Source of the DNA: Pedococcus badiiscoriae
GTDB taxonomy: Bacteria; Actinomycetota; Actinomycetes; Actinomycetales; Dermatophilaceae
Direction of reading: 5' to 3'
Assembly (NCBI RefSeq): GCF_013408925.1
Contig: NZ_JACCAB010000001.1
Coordinates: 2,976,001 to 3,040,000, forward strand
Length of the DNA: 64,000 nucleotides
In this document: piece by piece, positions 50,727 to 59,525 of the stretch
Layout: every line of letters begins with the position of its first letter
Position numbering within the stretch: the first letter of the stretch is position 1
Translations under genes and position numbers: made by a program
The notes under the pieces: model-generated
Database searches by the model: none
Told to the model about the DNA's origin: nothing
Seen by the model: only the letters and a program-made list of their open reading frames with translations

Positions 50727-51191
50727 ATGGCACGGACCATCGCGACGAACACCACGGTCGACCTCGAGGGACTGCTGGACTTCGTCCGGCCCCGTCACCA
50801 GATGGTCGTGATCACCACCCGCTCGGACGGCCGGCCACAGGCGTCCCCGGTGACCGGGGGAGTCGACCAGGATGGCCGGATCGTCATCTCCTCCTACCCC
50901 GAGCGGGCCAAGACCAGCAACGCCCGCCAGCGTCCCGAGGTCAGCGTCCTGGTGCTGTCCGACGACTTCGGTGGGGCGTGGGTGCAGGTCGACGGGGACT
51001 GCGAGGTCATCGACGCCCCTGACTCGGTCGAGCCCCTCGTCGACTACTTCCGCTGCATCTCGGGGGAGCACCCCGACTGGGACGAGTACCGCCAGGCGAT
51101 GCTCGACCAGGGCAAGTCGATCCTGCGGCTGACGCCCACCCGCTGGTCCCCGATCGCCACCGGGGGCTTCCCCGCCCGTCTCGCGGACTGA
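50727..51191 (+). CDS. PPOX-class / F420-type flavin-binding protein
   Basis: A 154-residue split-barrel protein of the pyridoxamine-5'-phosphate-oxidase-like superfamily. It has VDLEGLLDFVRPRHQMVVIT, RSDGRPQASPVTGGVDQDG and a VQVDGDCEVID strand, all typical of the actinobacterial F420-dependent or heme/FMN-binding TIGR03618-type group. The exact cofactor is not resolved. A TAACGT -10-like box 7 nt before the ATG at 50727 suggests a leaderless mRNA; aggag-like bases are 13 nt away. It sits between the rpsA terminator and the coaE promoter and is probably monocistronic. Confidence 0.78.
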   Translation: MARTIATNTTVDLEGLLDFVRPRHQMVVITTRSDGRPQASPVTGGVDQDGRIVISSYPERAKTSNARQRPEVSVLVLSDDFGGAWVQVDGDCEVIDAPDSVEPLVDYFRCISGEHPDWDEYRQAMLDQGKSILRLTPTRWSPIATGGFPARLAD

Positions 51192-51226
51192 GGCTCCACT
51201 CTCTCCTTCGTGCCGCGACAGCCCAC

Positions 51227-51232
51227 TAGGGT
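51227..51232 (+). promoter_or_regulatory. Leaderless -10 box of coaE
   Basis: TAGGGT lies 7 nt before the coaE ATG at 51240. Confidence 0.55.
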
Positions 51233-51239
51233 GGTCTGC

Positions 51240-52430
51240 ATGTTGCGCGTCGGCCTCACGGGGGGCATCGGGTCGGGGAAATCGACTGTCGCGCAACGGT
51301 TCTCGGAGCTCGGGGCGGTGGTCATCGACGCCGACCGACTGGCCCGTGAGGTGGTTGCAGCCGGGAGCCCGGGCCTCGAGGCAGTCGTGGCGAGGTTCGG
51401 CGAGGGTGTCCTCGATGACGCGGGAGCCCTCAACCGGGCCGCCCTGGGGGCCGTCGTGTTCGCGGACGAACAGGCGCGTCGCGACCTGGAGGGCATCACC
51501 CACCCGCTCATCGCGCGCCGCACCGCCGAGCTCGTGGCGGCCGCCCCGGACGACGCGATCGTGGTGCACGACGTCCCACTGCTCGTGGAGAAGGACTACG
51601 GCCCCGGGTACCACCTCGTGCTGGTCGTGGGGGCTGACGAGCAGACTCGGACCAAGCGGCTGACGCGCACCCGGGGGATGACCGAGAGCGACGCGCGCAG
51701 CCGGATCGCGGCCCAGGCCACGGACCCCCAGCGCCGGACCGCCGCCGACGTGTGGCTCCAGAACGACGGCGCCAAGGACGACCTGCTCGCCGCGGTCGAC
51801 GACCTGTGGCACGCGCGACTCGTGCCGTTCGAGGACAACGTCCGTCGCGGCATACGCGCGCCGAGGGCCGAGGAGCTCGTGCTGGTCCCGCACGACCCGA
51901 CCTGGTCGGCGCAGGCGAACCGGCTCCTGGCCCGACTGCGGCTGGCCTTCGGCGATGCGCTCGTGACGGCCGACCACGTCGGCAGCACGGCGGTCCCAGG
52001 ACTCCTCGCCAAGGACGTCATCGACCTGCAGGTCGGCGTCCGGTCACTCGCGGACGCGGACGACCCGGGCCTCGTCGAGCGCCTGACCAGAGCTGGCTTC
52101 CCCCGACCGGGCGGGCAGTGGGCCGACAACGGCAAGGACGGGACGGCGTGGCCGAAGCGGTTCCACGGCACCGCCGACCCCGGCAGGCCGGCGAACCTCC
52201 ACGTCCGGGAGGTGGCCAGCCCCGGCTGGCGGTGGGCGCTCATGTTCCGTGACTGGCTGCGGGCTGAGCCCGGGGCCAGCGAGGAGTATGCCGGGCTGAA
52301 GGGCCGCCTCGCCGCCACCGGTCTGACCTCGAGCGAGTACGCCGACGCCAAGGAGCCCTGGTTCGACGGCATCCATGACAGCGCCGAGGACTGGGCCCTC
52401 CGGACCGGGTGGGAGCCCTCAGGTGGCTGA
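51240..52430 (+). CDS. coaE: Dephospho-CoA kinase fused to GrpB/UPF0157 domain
   Basis: A 396-residue fusion. The N-terminal CoaE (about 1-200) has Walker A VGLTGGIGSGKST, AVVIDADRLAREVV, the CoA-binding LIARRTAELV and IVVHDVPLLVEKDYG; it phosphorylates dephospho-CoA, the last step of CoA synthesis. The C-terminal GrpB/UPF0157 domain (about 214-390) has LVPHDPTWSAQANRLLARL, DHVGSTAVPGLLAKDVIDLQVGV and MFRDWLRAEPGA, a nucleotidyltransferase-like fold. The same fusion is known in mycobacterial CoaE, where the tail affects folding or regulation. The octamer occurs twice here, once forcing an ATA codon. It overlaps the DUF202 gene by 8 bp. Confidence 0.94.
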   Translation: MLRVGLTGGIGSGKSTVAQRFSELGAVVIDADRLAREVVAAGSPGLEAVVARFGEGVLDDAGALNRAALGAVVFADEQARRDLEGITHPLIARRTAELVAAAPDDAIVVHDVPLLVEKDYGPGYHLVLVVGADEQTRTKRLTRTRGMTESDARSRIAAQATDPQRRTAADVWLQNDGAKDDLLAAVDDLWHARLVPFEDNVRRGIRAPRAEELVLVPHDPTWSAQANRLLARLRLAFGDALVTADHVGSTAVPGLLAKDVIDLQVGVRSLADADDPGLVERLTRAGFPRPGGQWADNGKDGTAWPKRFHGTADPGRPANLHVREVASPGWRWALMFRDWLRAEPGASEEYAGLKGRLAATGLTSSEYADAKEPWFDGIHDSAEDWALRTGWEPSGG

Positions 52431-52800
52431 CGACCGGAAGCCGCCGGGCGTCTACGGCGTCGGCGAAGAGCCGGACCCCCGCTTCTCGCTCGCCAACGAG
52501 CGGACAGCCCTGGCCTGGATGCGCACCGCCCTGGCACTTGTCGGTGGCGGTGTGGCGATCGTGTCGCTGGCCAGCCTCTCGACCCTGCCCTCCTGGGCCG
52601 CGCTGGTCGGCGCCGCCGCGTGCCTGGGCGGTGCCGTGTTGGCCGTCCGGGCCGTGACGGCCTGGGCGCGCGTCGAGGTCGCCCTGCGGCTGCGCCAACC
52701 ACTCCCTGCACCGCGGGCCCTGGTGGCTCTCGCCGGTGGGGTGGTCGTCCTGGGTGCCTTCACCCTGGTCCTGGCCTTCGTGGAGATCGCCCGGAAGTGA
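52423..52800 (+). CDS. DUF202 (YidH-type) membrane protein
   Basis: A 125-residue protein. The DUF202 signature DPRFSLANERTALAWMRTALAL (cited as two parts: DPRFSLANERT, AWMRTALAL) is followed by three TM helices (about 32-52, 58-78 and 100-120). The family is of unknown function and is often paired with a second DUF202 protein, as here. GTG 52423 lies inside the end of coaE, with gggag upstream. It is translated with coaE. Confidence 0.85.
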   Translation: MADDRKPPGVYGVGEEPDPRFSLANERTALAWMRTALALVGGGVAIVSLASLSTLPSWAALVGAAACLGGAVLAVRAVTAWARVEVALRLRQPLPAPRALVALAGGVVVLGAFTLVLAFVEIARK

Positions 52801-52804
52801 GCAA

Positions 52805-53128
52805 GTGAGCCCGATACCCCAGCGGGACGCCCTGCAACCGGAACGCACCGCGCTGGCCTGGCAGCGGACGGCCATCACCGCGATGGTCGTCCTGGTCCCC
52901 TTGGTGCTGGTGACCCTGAAGCTCCGGCAGCCTGTCCTGACCGCTCTGGGGGCGGGTGCGATGGTCGCGAGCGTCGCCCTCGTCGTCTCGGTGCACCGCC
53001 GGTTCGGTCAGCTCGGCGATGACAGCCGTGGCTACTCGCCCCACCCGCCGATGCTCGGCGTGGCCCTCGTGACCGTGCTCGGCGGCCTGGGGGGAGTGAC
53101 GTTGGGGCTCACCCTCTGGCTGCGCTGA
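52805..53128 (+). CDS. Second DUF202 membrane protein
   Basis: A 107-residue paralogue of the preceding gene. Its N-terminal ALQPERTALAWQRTAITAM keeps the ERTALAWxRT core, with three TM helices (about 16-34, 37-55 and 84-104). The start is GTG 52805, five bases after the previous stop, with cggaag upstream. Tandem unequal DUF202 genes are common in actinobacteria; the two products may form a hetero-oligomer in the membrane. It is the last gene of the coaE unit and is convergent with the minus-strand lipoprotein gene. Confidence 0.8.
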   Translation: MSPIPQRDALQPERTALAWQRTAITAMVVLVPLVLVTLKLRQPVLTALGAGAMVASVALVVSVHRRFGQLGDDSRGYSPHPPMLGVALVTVLGGLGGVTLGLTLWLR

Positions 53129-53177
53129 GGACGGCGCTCTCAGCCGGTGCCACGCTCCCGCCCGGTCCTCGACGAGG

Positions 53178-54794
53178 TCAGGCGCCGGCCTTCGACGGGT
53201 AGCGCAGTCCCGCACGGGGTCTCGCGAACGCCGCGAGGAGGTTGGCGGTGATCTGGTCGGCAGCACGTCGCACCTGTGTCGACCGCGGGGGCTCGGTACA
53301 GAGGTCGGTGATCCCGCACACCCACTCGGTCGTGCCGGCGTTGAACACGCCGGCCCCGCTCGGAGCGGAGTAGTACGCGGTCGCCACGACGACGGTCTTG
53401 TGGTTCGGCAGCTGCGCATTGGAACGCAGGAGGATCTGGGTGTTGGGCGGGGCATGGGGATCCAGCGGGCCGTCGCCCTCGTTGCCGTAGAGCCGCGGGA
53501 GCACCGAGCCGACCTTCAGGCCGGTGCCCTTGAACAACCAGGCTGGAGTGGACTGGACCACGCCGTCGCCCTGGATGCCGACTCCGGACATGCCGAGGCC
53601 GGTAAGTGACGCGGGATCGCGACTCAGCGGCGCATCCCGCCACTCAGTCGTCTTGTCGGTCTGCACGGTGGTCGGGTCGAGGGCCTTCAGGCGGTAGACC
53701 GTCATCGACGTGACGTTGCCCAGGGAGTCTCTCTGCAGCCTCGGCTGCCAGTAGATCTCGTTCGCACCGAGGACCGCCAGGTTGGTTCCGTGGCCCACGG
53801 CGATGCTCAGGGTGTCGTAGTTGCGCCGGGTCCAGTACTCGCTGTGACCCGGGAGGATGGCCGTCGCGTAGCCGTTGAGCTGGGTGGGGTCGGCATCGAG
53901 GGACATGTCCGAGGTCCAGTCAGCGGTGATGTGGTGGCGCGCGAGCAGGACTGCCAGGGGCACGTCCATGGCGAACAGCGCGCCGCCCCCCGTCGTCAGC
54001 AGGGCACGGTGCGTCGAGGCCACGTAGGCGCGGTGCAGTCGCTGGCTTTCCTTCGTGGAACCATCGCCGAAGTAGAGGCTCCGTCCGCCGGCCTGGTTGT
54101 AGGCCAGCTGGGTGAGGTCCGAGCCGATGGCCAGGTATGCCGCGTGCTGCCCGCTGGTGAGCACGTACAGCGGCTGGTACGTGTCAGCCGCCCCCTTGTC
54201 GAGGTCGTGGAAGCGGATCACGTAGAGCCCCGGCGACCACGTCGCGGTGGGCATGACGTCGAGGGTCGTCGGCCAGGCGTTGTCCTGCGTCACGTGCGCA
54301 GGCATGGGCAGGTGTGGGTGGCGCCCCACGGCAACGGGGGCTGACCGCCAGACGAGTCGTCCCCTGAACCCGTGGTAGTCGCCCACCCGGATCGCCTCGA
54401 CGACCACGCGGGTCGGTGTCGTCGCCGCCAGGTGCACGCCGAGGTGTTCTCCACACGCGGCATACGTCCGGTCGAGGTAACCCTGCACGGCGGGTTCATC
54501 GGCCTGCACCGCGCTCCGCCCACGCGGAAGCTGGACCCGCTGGCCGGGGCTCGCGAGCTCGCGCTCGAACCACCCTGGCGTGGCGTTGACACATCGAGGT
54601 GCCACGACCCCGGGCAGCTCCGGCGGGAGGGCTCCTGCTGCCGTGGCCTGTGGCTCGTTGACCACGCTGCTCGGGTGCGCCGCAAGGGTGGCACTGCCCG
54701 AGGTGGGCAGGGTCGCGCCTGAGCCGAGGGTACAAGCGGCCAGGGGGAGCAGGACCGTCATGGCCAAGACGGCCCGAAGGCGGTGGAGCGGCAT
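53178..54794 (-). CDS. N,N-dimethylformamidase beta-subunit-like lipoprotein
   Basis: A 538-residue secreted lipoprotein: signal sequence MPLHRLRAVLAMTVLLPLAACTL with the lipobox LAAC (Cys21). The large extracellular region (about 100-500) resembles the DMFase beta-subunit-like domain: VIRFHDLDKGAADTY, YLAIGSDLTQLAYNQAGGRS, ILPGHSEYWTRRNYD and GVGIQGDGV. In dimethylformamidase this subunit holds a mononuclear iron site in an amidohydrolase-like fold; substrate use here is unknown. An octanucleotide tandem repeat lies 44 bp upstream of the ATG at 54794, in the promoter zone. Two octamer copies occur in the gene. Confidence 0.7.
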   Translation of the reverse strand: MPLHRLRAVLAMTVLLPLAACTLGSGATLPTSGSATLAAHPSSVVNEPQATAAGALPPELPGVVAPRCVNATPGWFERELASPGQRVQLPRGRSAVQADEPAVQGYLDRTYAACGEHLGVHLAATTPTRVVVEAIRVGDYHGFRGRLVWRSAPVAVGRHPHLPMPAHVTQDNAWPTTLDVMPTATWSPGLYVIRFHDLDKGAADTYQPLYVLTSGQHAAYLAIGSDLTQLAYNQAGGRSLYFGDGSTKESQRLHRAYVASTHRALLTTGGGALFAMDVPLAVLLARHHITADWTSDMSLDADPTQLNGYATAILPGHSEYWTRRNYDTLSIAVGHGTNLAVLGANEIYWQPRLQRDSLGNVTSMTVYRLKALDPTTVQTDKTTEWRDAPLSRDPASLTGLGMSGVGIQGDGVVQSTPAWLFKGTGLKVGSVLPRLYGNEGDGPLDPHAPPNTQILLRSNAQLPNHKTVVVATAYYSAPSGAGVFNAGTTEWVCGITDLCTEPPRSTQVRRAADQITANLLAAFARPRAGLRYPSKAGA

Positions 54795-54802
54795 GGTGTG
54801 AT

Positions 54803-54818
54803 GGGACCACAGGGTCCC
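54803..54818. repeat. Inverted repeat next to the lipoprotein start
   Basis: GGGACC-ACAG-GGTCCC is a 6-bp dyad with a 4-nt spacer immediately upstream of the minus-strand ATG at 54794, where it could be an operator or mRNA hairpin. Confidence 0.45.
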
Positions 54819-54837
54819 TGAAAGGGATCTGAGCCTG

Positions 54838-54901
54838 CTCTGCGACTCTGCGACTCTGTGACCCTGCGACTCTGTGACTCTGTGACCCTGCGACTCTGTG
54901 C
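54838..54901. repeat. Octanucleotide tandem array (CTCTGYGA-type, eight units)
   Basis: Eight consecutive 8-bp units of the form (C/T)TCTG(C/T)GA or CCCTGCGA span 54838-54901, between the divergent lipoprotein gene (start 54794) and uvrB (start 54960). Eight is not a multiple of three and the array is noncoding, so slippage would alter promoter spacing. Confidence 0.8.
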
Positions 54902-54946
54902 CTTGGCGGGGCGCACTCCGGCGGTGGCGCTGTCAGGGGCGCGGTC

Positions 54947-54952
54947 TACCGT
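54947..54952 (+). promoter_or_regulatory. Leaderless -10 box of uvrB
   Basis: TACCGT lies 7 nt before the uvrB ATG at 54960. Confidence 0.5.
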
Positions 54953-54959
54953 TGCAGGC

Positions 54960-57068
54960 ATGCGTCCCACGACAGACCTGCAGCGCACGGTCGCTCCGTT
55001 CCAGGTCGTCTCCGAGTTCTCGCCCGCGGGGGACCAGCCCGCGGCCATCGCCGAGCTCGCCACCCGGATCAGGGCAGGGGAGAAGAACACCGTGCTGCTC
55101 GGCGCCACGGGCACCGGCAAGTCGGCGACGACGGCCTGGCTGATCGAGCAGGTGCAGCGGCCGACCCTGGTGATGGCACCGAACAAGACGCTGGCCGCCC
55201 AGCTGGCCAACGAGTTCCGCGAGCTGCTGCCCAACAACGCGGTCGAGTACTTCGTCTCCTACTACGACTACTACCAGCCCGAGGCATACATCCCGCAGAC
55301 GGACACCTACATCGAGAAGGACTCCTCGATCAACGACGAGGTCGAGCGTCTGCGCCACAGCGCGACCAACTCGCTGCTGACGCGTCGCGACGTCATCGTC
55401 GTCGCGTCCGTGTCCTGCATCTACGGTCTCGGCACACCACAGGAGTACGTCGACCGGATGGCCCGCCTGCGGGTGGGGCAGGAGGTCAACCGCGACGACC
55501 TGCTCCGCCGCTTCGTCCAGATGCAGTACACCCGCAACGACCTGGCGTTCACCCGGGGGACGTTCCGCGTCCGCGGCGACACCGTCGAGATCATCCCCGT
55601 CTACGAGGAACTCGCGGTCCGCATCGAGTTCTTCGGCGACGAGATCGAGCGGATCTACACCCTGCACCCCGTCAGTGGCGAGATCATGCGCGAGGAGCAG
55701 GAGATGTACGTCTTCCCGGCGACGCACTACGTCGCCGGTCCGGAGCGGATGGAGCGGGCCATCCGCGGCATCGAGCTCGAGCTCGCCGACCAGCTCGCGG
55801 CGTTCGAGAAGCAGGGCAAGCTGCTCGAGGCCCAGCGGCTGCGGATGCGGACCACCTATGACGTCGAGATGATGCGCCAGGTCGGTTCGTGCTCCGGCAT
55901 CGAGAACTACTCCATGCACATCGACGGCCGGGCTCGCGGGACCGCGCCGAACACCTTGCTGGACTACTTCCCCGAGGACTTCCTGCTGGTCATCGACGAG
56001 TCCCACGTCACGGTTCCCCAGATCGGTGCCATGTACGAGGGCGACATGTCGCGCAAGCGGCAGCTGGTCGACCACGGCTTCCGGCTCCCCTCGGCCATGG
56101 ACAACCGCCCGCTGCGCTGGGAGGAGTTCCTCGACCGCATCGACCAGACCGTCTACCTCTCGGCCACACCGGGTCCCTACGAGCTGGCGCAGAGCGAGGG
56201 AGTCGTCCAGCAGATCATCCGGCCGACCGGGCTCGTCGACCCCGAGGTCATCCTCAAGCCCACCAAGGGCCAGATCGACGACCTGCTCCACGAGATCGGG
56301 GAGCGCACCAAGGTCAACGAGCGCGTCCTGGTCACGACGTTGACCAAGAAGATGGCCGAGGACCTCACCGACTACCTCCTCGACAAGGGCGTGCGGGTTC
56401 GCTACCTGCACAGCGAGGTGGACACTCTTCGACGCGTGGAGCTGCTCCGAGAGCTGCGGATGGGCGAGTACGACGTCCTCGTCGGGATCAACCTGCTGCG
56501 CGAGGGCCTGGACCTCCCGGAGGTCTCGCTGGTGAGCATCCTCGACGCCGACAAGGAAGGCTTCCTGCGCTCGGCCAGGTCGCTCATCCAGACCATCGGG
56601 CGCGCCGCGCGCAACGTGTCGGGTCAGGTGCACATGTACGCCGACAAGATCACTCCGTCCATGCAGGAGGCCATCGAGGAGACCCAGCGCCGCCGCGAGA
56701 TCCAGATCGCCTACAACCGCGAAGCGGGGGTCGACCCCCAGCCGCTGCGCAAGAAGATCGCCGACATCACCGACCTGCTCCAGCGCGAGGACGCCGACAC
56801 CGAGGCCCTGATCGGCTCGGGGCGCAGCCAGTCGCGGGGCAAGGGCGGTGGCCGCGGCGGCCGAGGGACCGTCCAGGCCGATGCCGGAGTGGCCACAGAC
56901 CGCCTGCGCAACCTTCCGGCCAACGACCTGGCCAACCTGATCCAGGAGCTGTCCGCCCAGATGCACCAGGCAGCGGCAGACCTGCACTTCGAGCTGGCCG
57001 CCAGGCTGCGTGACGAGATCGGCGACCTGAAGAAGGAGCTCCGGCAGATGTCCGAGGCGACCAAGTGA
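54960..57068 (+). CDS. uvrB: UvrABC excinuclease subunit B
   Basis: A 702-residue helicase-fold damage verifier that loads with UvrA and recruits UvrC. Walker A is [15 protein letters not shown]; the beta-hairpin that clamps DNA is in [18 protein letters not shown]. The motor motifs are [26 protein letters not shown] and [16 protein letters not shown] with [12 protein letters not shown]-terminal UVR helix pair ([20 protein letters not shown]) contacts UvrC. The ATG at 54960 is chosen from the homologous N-terminus; the frame stays open upstream through the octanucleotide array, which is not coding. The stop overlaps the YjbR gene by 4 bp. Confidence 0.96.
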   Translation: MRPTTDLQRTVAPFQVVSEFSPAGDQPAAIAELATRIRAGEKNTVLLGATGTGKSATTAWLIEQVQRPTLVMAPNKTLAAQLANEFRELLPNNAVEYFVSYYDYYQPEAYIPQTDTYIEKDSSINDEVERLRHSATNSLLTRRDVIVVASVSCIYGLGTPQEYVDRMARLRVGQEVNRDDLLRRFVQMQYTRNDLAFTRGTFRVRGDTVEIIPVYEELAVRIEFFGDEIERIYTLHPVSGEIMREEQEMYVFPATHYVAGPERMERAIRGIELELADQLAAFEKQGKLLEAQRLRMRTTYDVEMMRQVGSCSGIENYSMHIDGRARGTAPNTLLDYFPEDFLLVIDESHVTVPQIGAMYEGDMSRKRQLVDHGFRLPSAMDNRPLRWEEFLDRIDQTVYLSATPGPYELAQSEGVVQQIIRPTGLVDPEVILKPTKGQIDDLLHEIGERTKVNERVLVTTLTKKMAEDLTDYLLDKGVRVRYLHSEVDTLRRVELLRELRMGEYDVLVGINLLREGLDLPEVSLVSILDADKEGFLRSARSLIQTIGRAARNVSGQVHMYADKITPSMQEAIEETQRRREIQIAYNREAGVDPQPLRKKIADITDLLQREDADTEALIGSGRSQSRGKGGGRGGRGTVQADAGVATDRLRNLPANDLANLIQELSAQMHQAAADLHFELAARLRDEIGDLKKELRQMSEATK

Positions 57069-57409
57069 CGGGTGACGAGCTCCGGCGGCACTGCCTGGCC
57101 AAGCCCGGAGCCTGGGCCGACCAGCCATGGGAGGGTGACTTCGTCGCCAAGGTGGGCGACAAGATCTTCGCCTTCATGGGCAGCGAGTCGGTCGGGCTCA
57201 AGTGCGGCCCGAGCCGGGCCGAGGCCGACGAGTGGATCCTGCAGTACCCCGACGACGCGTCCGTCATGGCCTACATCGGCAGGTCCGGGTGGAACACCCT
57301 GCGCCTGGATGGGGCGATCCCCGACGACGAGCTCCGCGAGGCGGTCGACGCCTCCTACGACACGATCGTCGCCAAGCTGCCGAAGTCTCGGCGACCGGCG
57401 CCGGCCTGA
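57065..57409 (+). CDS. MmcQ/YjbR-family protein
   Basis: A 114-residue YjbR/CyaY-like protein: [20 protein letters not shown] at the N-terminus, [20 protein letters not shown] and the double Trp strand [17 protein letters not shown]. The fold binds DNA in some family members, but the biological role is not established. The GTG start overlaps uvrB by 4 bp, so it is translated with a DNA-repair protein, which fits loosely. The coding end is 61 bp before the TerC riboswitch. Confidence 0.85.
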   Translation: MTGDELRRHCLAKPGAWADQPWEGDFVAKVGDKIFAFMGSESVGLKCGPSRAEADEWILQYPDDASVMAYIGRSGWNTLRLDGAIPDDELREAVDASYDTIVAKLPKSRRPAPA

Positions 57410-57470
57410 CGGGCTCCGCGGGCCCGAGTTGGGCTTGCGGGTCGAGTCTGGGAGACTGGTCCCAGATCAT

Positions 57471-57600
57471 CGGAGGGGAGTATCCCCAAAGCGGTGTCCT
57501 CGTCATCACGGTCGCTCGTCGCACGGCCCACTCGGCCGCACGGCATACCGACCCGGGGAGCCGGTCCGCACCTGTCTGGGGCGGGAGAGACCTCCGGCCA
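57471..57600 (+). promoter_or_regulatory. yybP-ykoY (Mn2+) riboswitch
   Basis: The leader of terC has the paired P1 ends CGGAGG (57471-57476) and CCTCCG (57591-57596). Directly after the 5' strand comes GGGGAGTATCCCC, and just before the 3' strand comes GGGAGAGACC, the two conserved loops of the yybP-ykoY aptamer that bind Mn2+. The GTCATCACGG segment fits the conserved region between. In other bacteria this RNA switches on TerC/Alx-type manganese exporters when Mn2+ is high. The octamer CGGCATAC lies in the variable arm at 57541-57548. A ggaagg ribosome site at 57614 follows the aptamer. Confidence 0.82.
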
Positions 57601-57626
57601 CCTCGTCGTGACCGGAAGGTTCCACC

Positions 57627-58664
57627 ATGACCGCGTTCGTCGCCACCACCGCCACCCAGATGCAGGTCCCGACCTGGGTCTGGTACCTCACCGTCGGCCT
57701 CATGGCCGCGGTCCTCCTCTTCGACGTCGTCATCATCGCGCGACGCCCGCACGTCCCGTCGACGAAGGAGGTCAGCGTCGCGCTGGCCTTCTACATCGGC
57801 GCGGCGGTGGTGTTCGGCCTCGGCGTGTGGTGGTTCACCCACGACCAGGCCGGCGCGAAGTTCATGACCGAGTACTACGCGGGGTGGCTGACCGAGTACT
57901 CACTGTCCGTCGACAACCTGTTCATCTTCCTGCTCATCATGGCCAGGTTCGGCGTCCCGGAGAAGCTCCAGCAGTCGGCCCTGCTGATCGGGATCATCAT
58001 CGCCATCGTCCTGCGGGGCATCTTCATCGCCGTCGGCGCCGCCGCGATCAACCAGTTCTCCTGGGTCTTCTACATCTTCGGCGCCTTCCTCATCTACACG
58101 GCCGTCAAGCTCGCCAAGGAGGGTGAGGGCAGCGACGACGACTACGAGGAGAACCGCTTCATGAAGCTCGTCGAGCGTCGGTTCCCGGCGACCGACCAGT
58201 ACGCCGGCGCGAAGCTGTTCACCCGCCTCGACGGCCGGAAGCTGGCGACCCCCATGTTCATCGTGATCATGGCGCTGGGCACCACGGACCTGCTGTTCGC
58301 CCTCGACTCGATCCCAGCGATCTACGGCCTCACCAAGGAGCCCTACCTGGTGCTCACGGCCAACCTGTTCGCCCTGATGGGCCTGCGGCAGCTGTACTTC
58401 CTCATCGGCGGCCTGCTCAGGAAGCTCGTCTACCTCAGCCTGGGTCTGGCTGTCCTGCTCGCCTTCATCGGGGTCAAGCTGGTGCTGCACGCGCTGCACG
58501 AGAACGAGCTGCCGTTCATCAACGGCGGCGAGCACGTGACCGCCGCCCCCGACATCCCGATCTCGGTCTCGCTCGGTGCGATCGTCGTCATCCTCGGCGT
58601 CACGACGGTCGCGAGCCTGCGCAAGTCGCGCAGGGACGAGCGCGAGCGGCTCTCACCCTCCTGA
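57627..58664 (+). CDS. TerC-family (Alx-like) membrane transporter, Mn-regulated
   Basis: A 345-residue TerC protein with nine or so TM helices. Key acidic membrane motifs are VDNLFIFLLIMARF near the middle and TTDLLFALDSIPAIYG about 130 residues later, the two Asp-bearing sequences of the family. Family members are linked to manganese export or metallation of exoproteins and to tellurite resistance. Control by a yybP-ykoY riboswitch immediately upstream makes a manganese efflux role likely here. ATG 57627 has ggaagg 7 nt upstream. The 3' end overlaps the convergent EamA gene by 12 bp. Confidence 0.92.
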   Translation: MTAFVATTATQMQVPTWVWYLTVGLMAAVLLFDVVIIARRPHVPSTKEVSVALAFYIGAAVVFGLGVWWFTHDQAGAKFMTEYYAGWLTEYSLSVDNLFIFLLIMARFGVPEKLQQSALLIGIIIAIVLRGIFIAVGAAAINQFSWVFYIFGAFLIYTAVKLAKEGEGSDDDYEENRFMKLVERRFPATDQYAGAKLFTRLDGRKLATPMFIVIMALGTTDLLFALDSIPAIYGLTKEPYLVLTANLFALMGLRQLYFLIGGLLRKLVYLSLGLAVLLAFIGVKLVLHALHENELPFINGGEHVTAAPDIPISVSLGAIVVILGVTTVASLRKSRRDERERLSPS

Positions 58665-59525
58665 CGCGGCAGGGTCCTTGGGCTGGCCTGCGCCCATCAC
58701 CAGCGTGCTGGCCAGCACGACGAGGCCCATCCCGGTCAGCTGCAGGGGCGTCAGGCGTTGGCCGAGCACGACCAGGCCGGCCAGAGCAGCCGCCGCCGGC
58801 TCGAGGCTGAGCAGGATGCCGAAGACTCCGGGGCTCAGGTGTCGCAGGGCGGCTAGCTCGAGCGAGTAGGGGAGCACGGAGGACAGGACGGCAATGCCCA
58901 GCCCCTTGGCCACCGACTCGGTGGACCAGGAGGGGGCGCTCGAGACGCCGAACGGCAGGGTCACGACGAAGGCGACGGCCATCGCGAGCGCAAGTCCCTC
59001 GAGCTGGGGGAACTCGCGGCCCGCTCGACCACTGGCGAGGATGTAGGCCGCCCAGCAGGCTCCCGCGAGCGCGGCCAGCCCCAGCCCGGTCCACTCCAGG
59101 TGGGCGAGCGGCGTGTTGAGAGCCTGGGAGATGAGCAGCACCCCCACAGCGGCCGCACCCACGGCCGCGAGGTCTCGCGGCCGGCGGGACAGGACTGTCG
59201 CCAGCGTGAGCGGGCCGAGGAACTCCACGGTCACCGCGACGCCGATGTGCAGGTGTGCCAGCGAGGCGTAGAACGCGAGGTTCATCAGTCCGAGGGCGCA
59301 GCCGAACGCGAGCACGGTCAGCCAAGCCGCGCGGCTGTGCCCGCGCACCCGAGGACGAGCGATCGCCCAGAGGATGCCCGTGGCGAACAGGAGACGGAGC
59401 GTGACGGACCCTCCGGCGCCGATCTGGGGGACCAGGGTGGCGGCCAGTGCGCCCCCGAACTGCACCGAGATGATGGCGGTGAGCACGAGGAGCAGCGGTC
59501 GTGCCGGAGTTCGCTTCGCCACCAT
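58653..59525 (-). CDS. EamA/RhtA-like exporter
   Basis: A 290-residue ten-helix DMT-superfamily permease with the typical duplicated EamA halves: LVLTAIISVQFGGALAATL, VTVEFLGPLTLATVLSRR, ILASGRAGREF, LPYSLELAALRHL and GILLSLEPAAAALAGLVVLGQ. The sequence SLEPAAAALAG and RxxxxEFxxL pattern place it near RhtA (threonine/homoserine efflux), but substrates are unproven. ATG 59525 is preferred; a TAGAGT box 8 nt upstream allows near-leaderless expression. It converges with terC. Confidence 0.85.
   Translation of the reverse strand: MVAKRTPARPLLLVLTAIISVQFGGALAATLVPQIGAGGSVTLRLLFATGILWAIARPRVRGHSRAAWLTVLAFGCALGLMNLAFYASLAHLHIGVAVTVEFLGPLTLATVLSRRPRDLAAVGAAAVGVLLISQALNTPLAHLEWTGLGLAALAGACWAAYILASGRAGREFPQLEGLALAMAVAFVVTLPFGVSSAPSWSTESVAKGLGIAVLSSVLPYSLELAALRHLSPGVFGILLSLEPAAAALAGLVVLGQRLTPLQLTGMGLVVLASTLVMGAGQPKDPAASGG

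Noticed and set aside
54858..54959. uvrB start at 54858 with a 34-residue N-terminal extension
   Set aside because: The extension is translated octanucleotide repeat ([11 protein letters not shown] type), absent from UvrB homologues. The ATG at 54960 has a -10 box 7 nt upstream.
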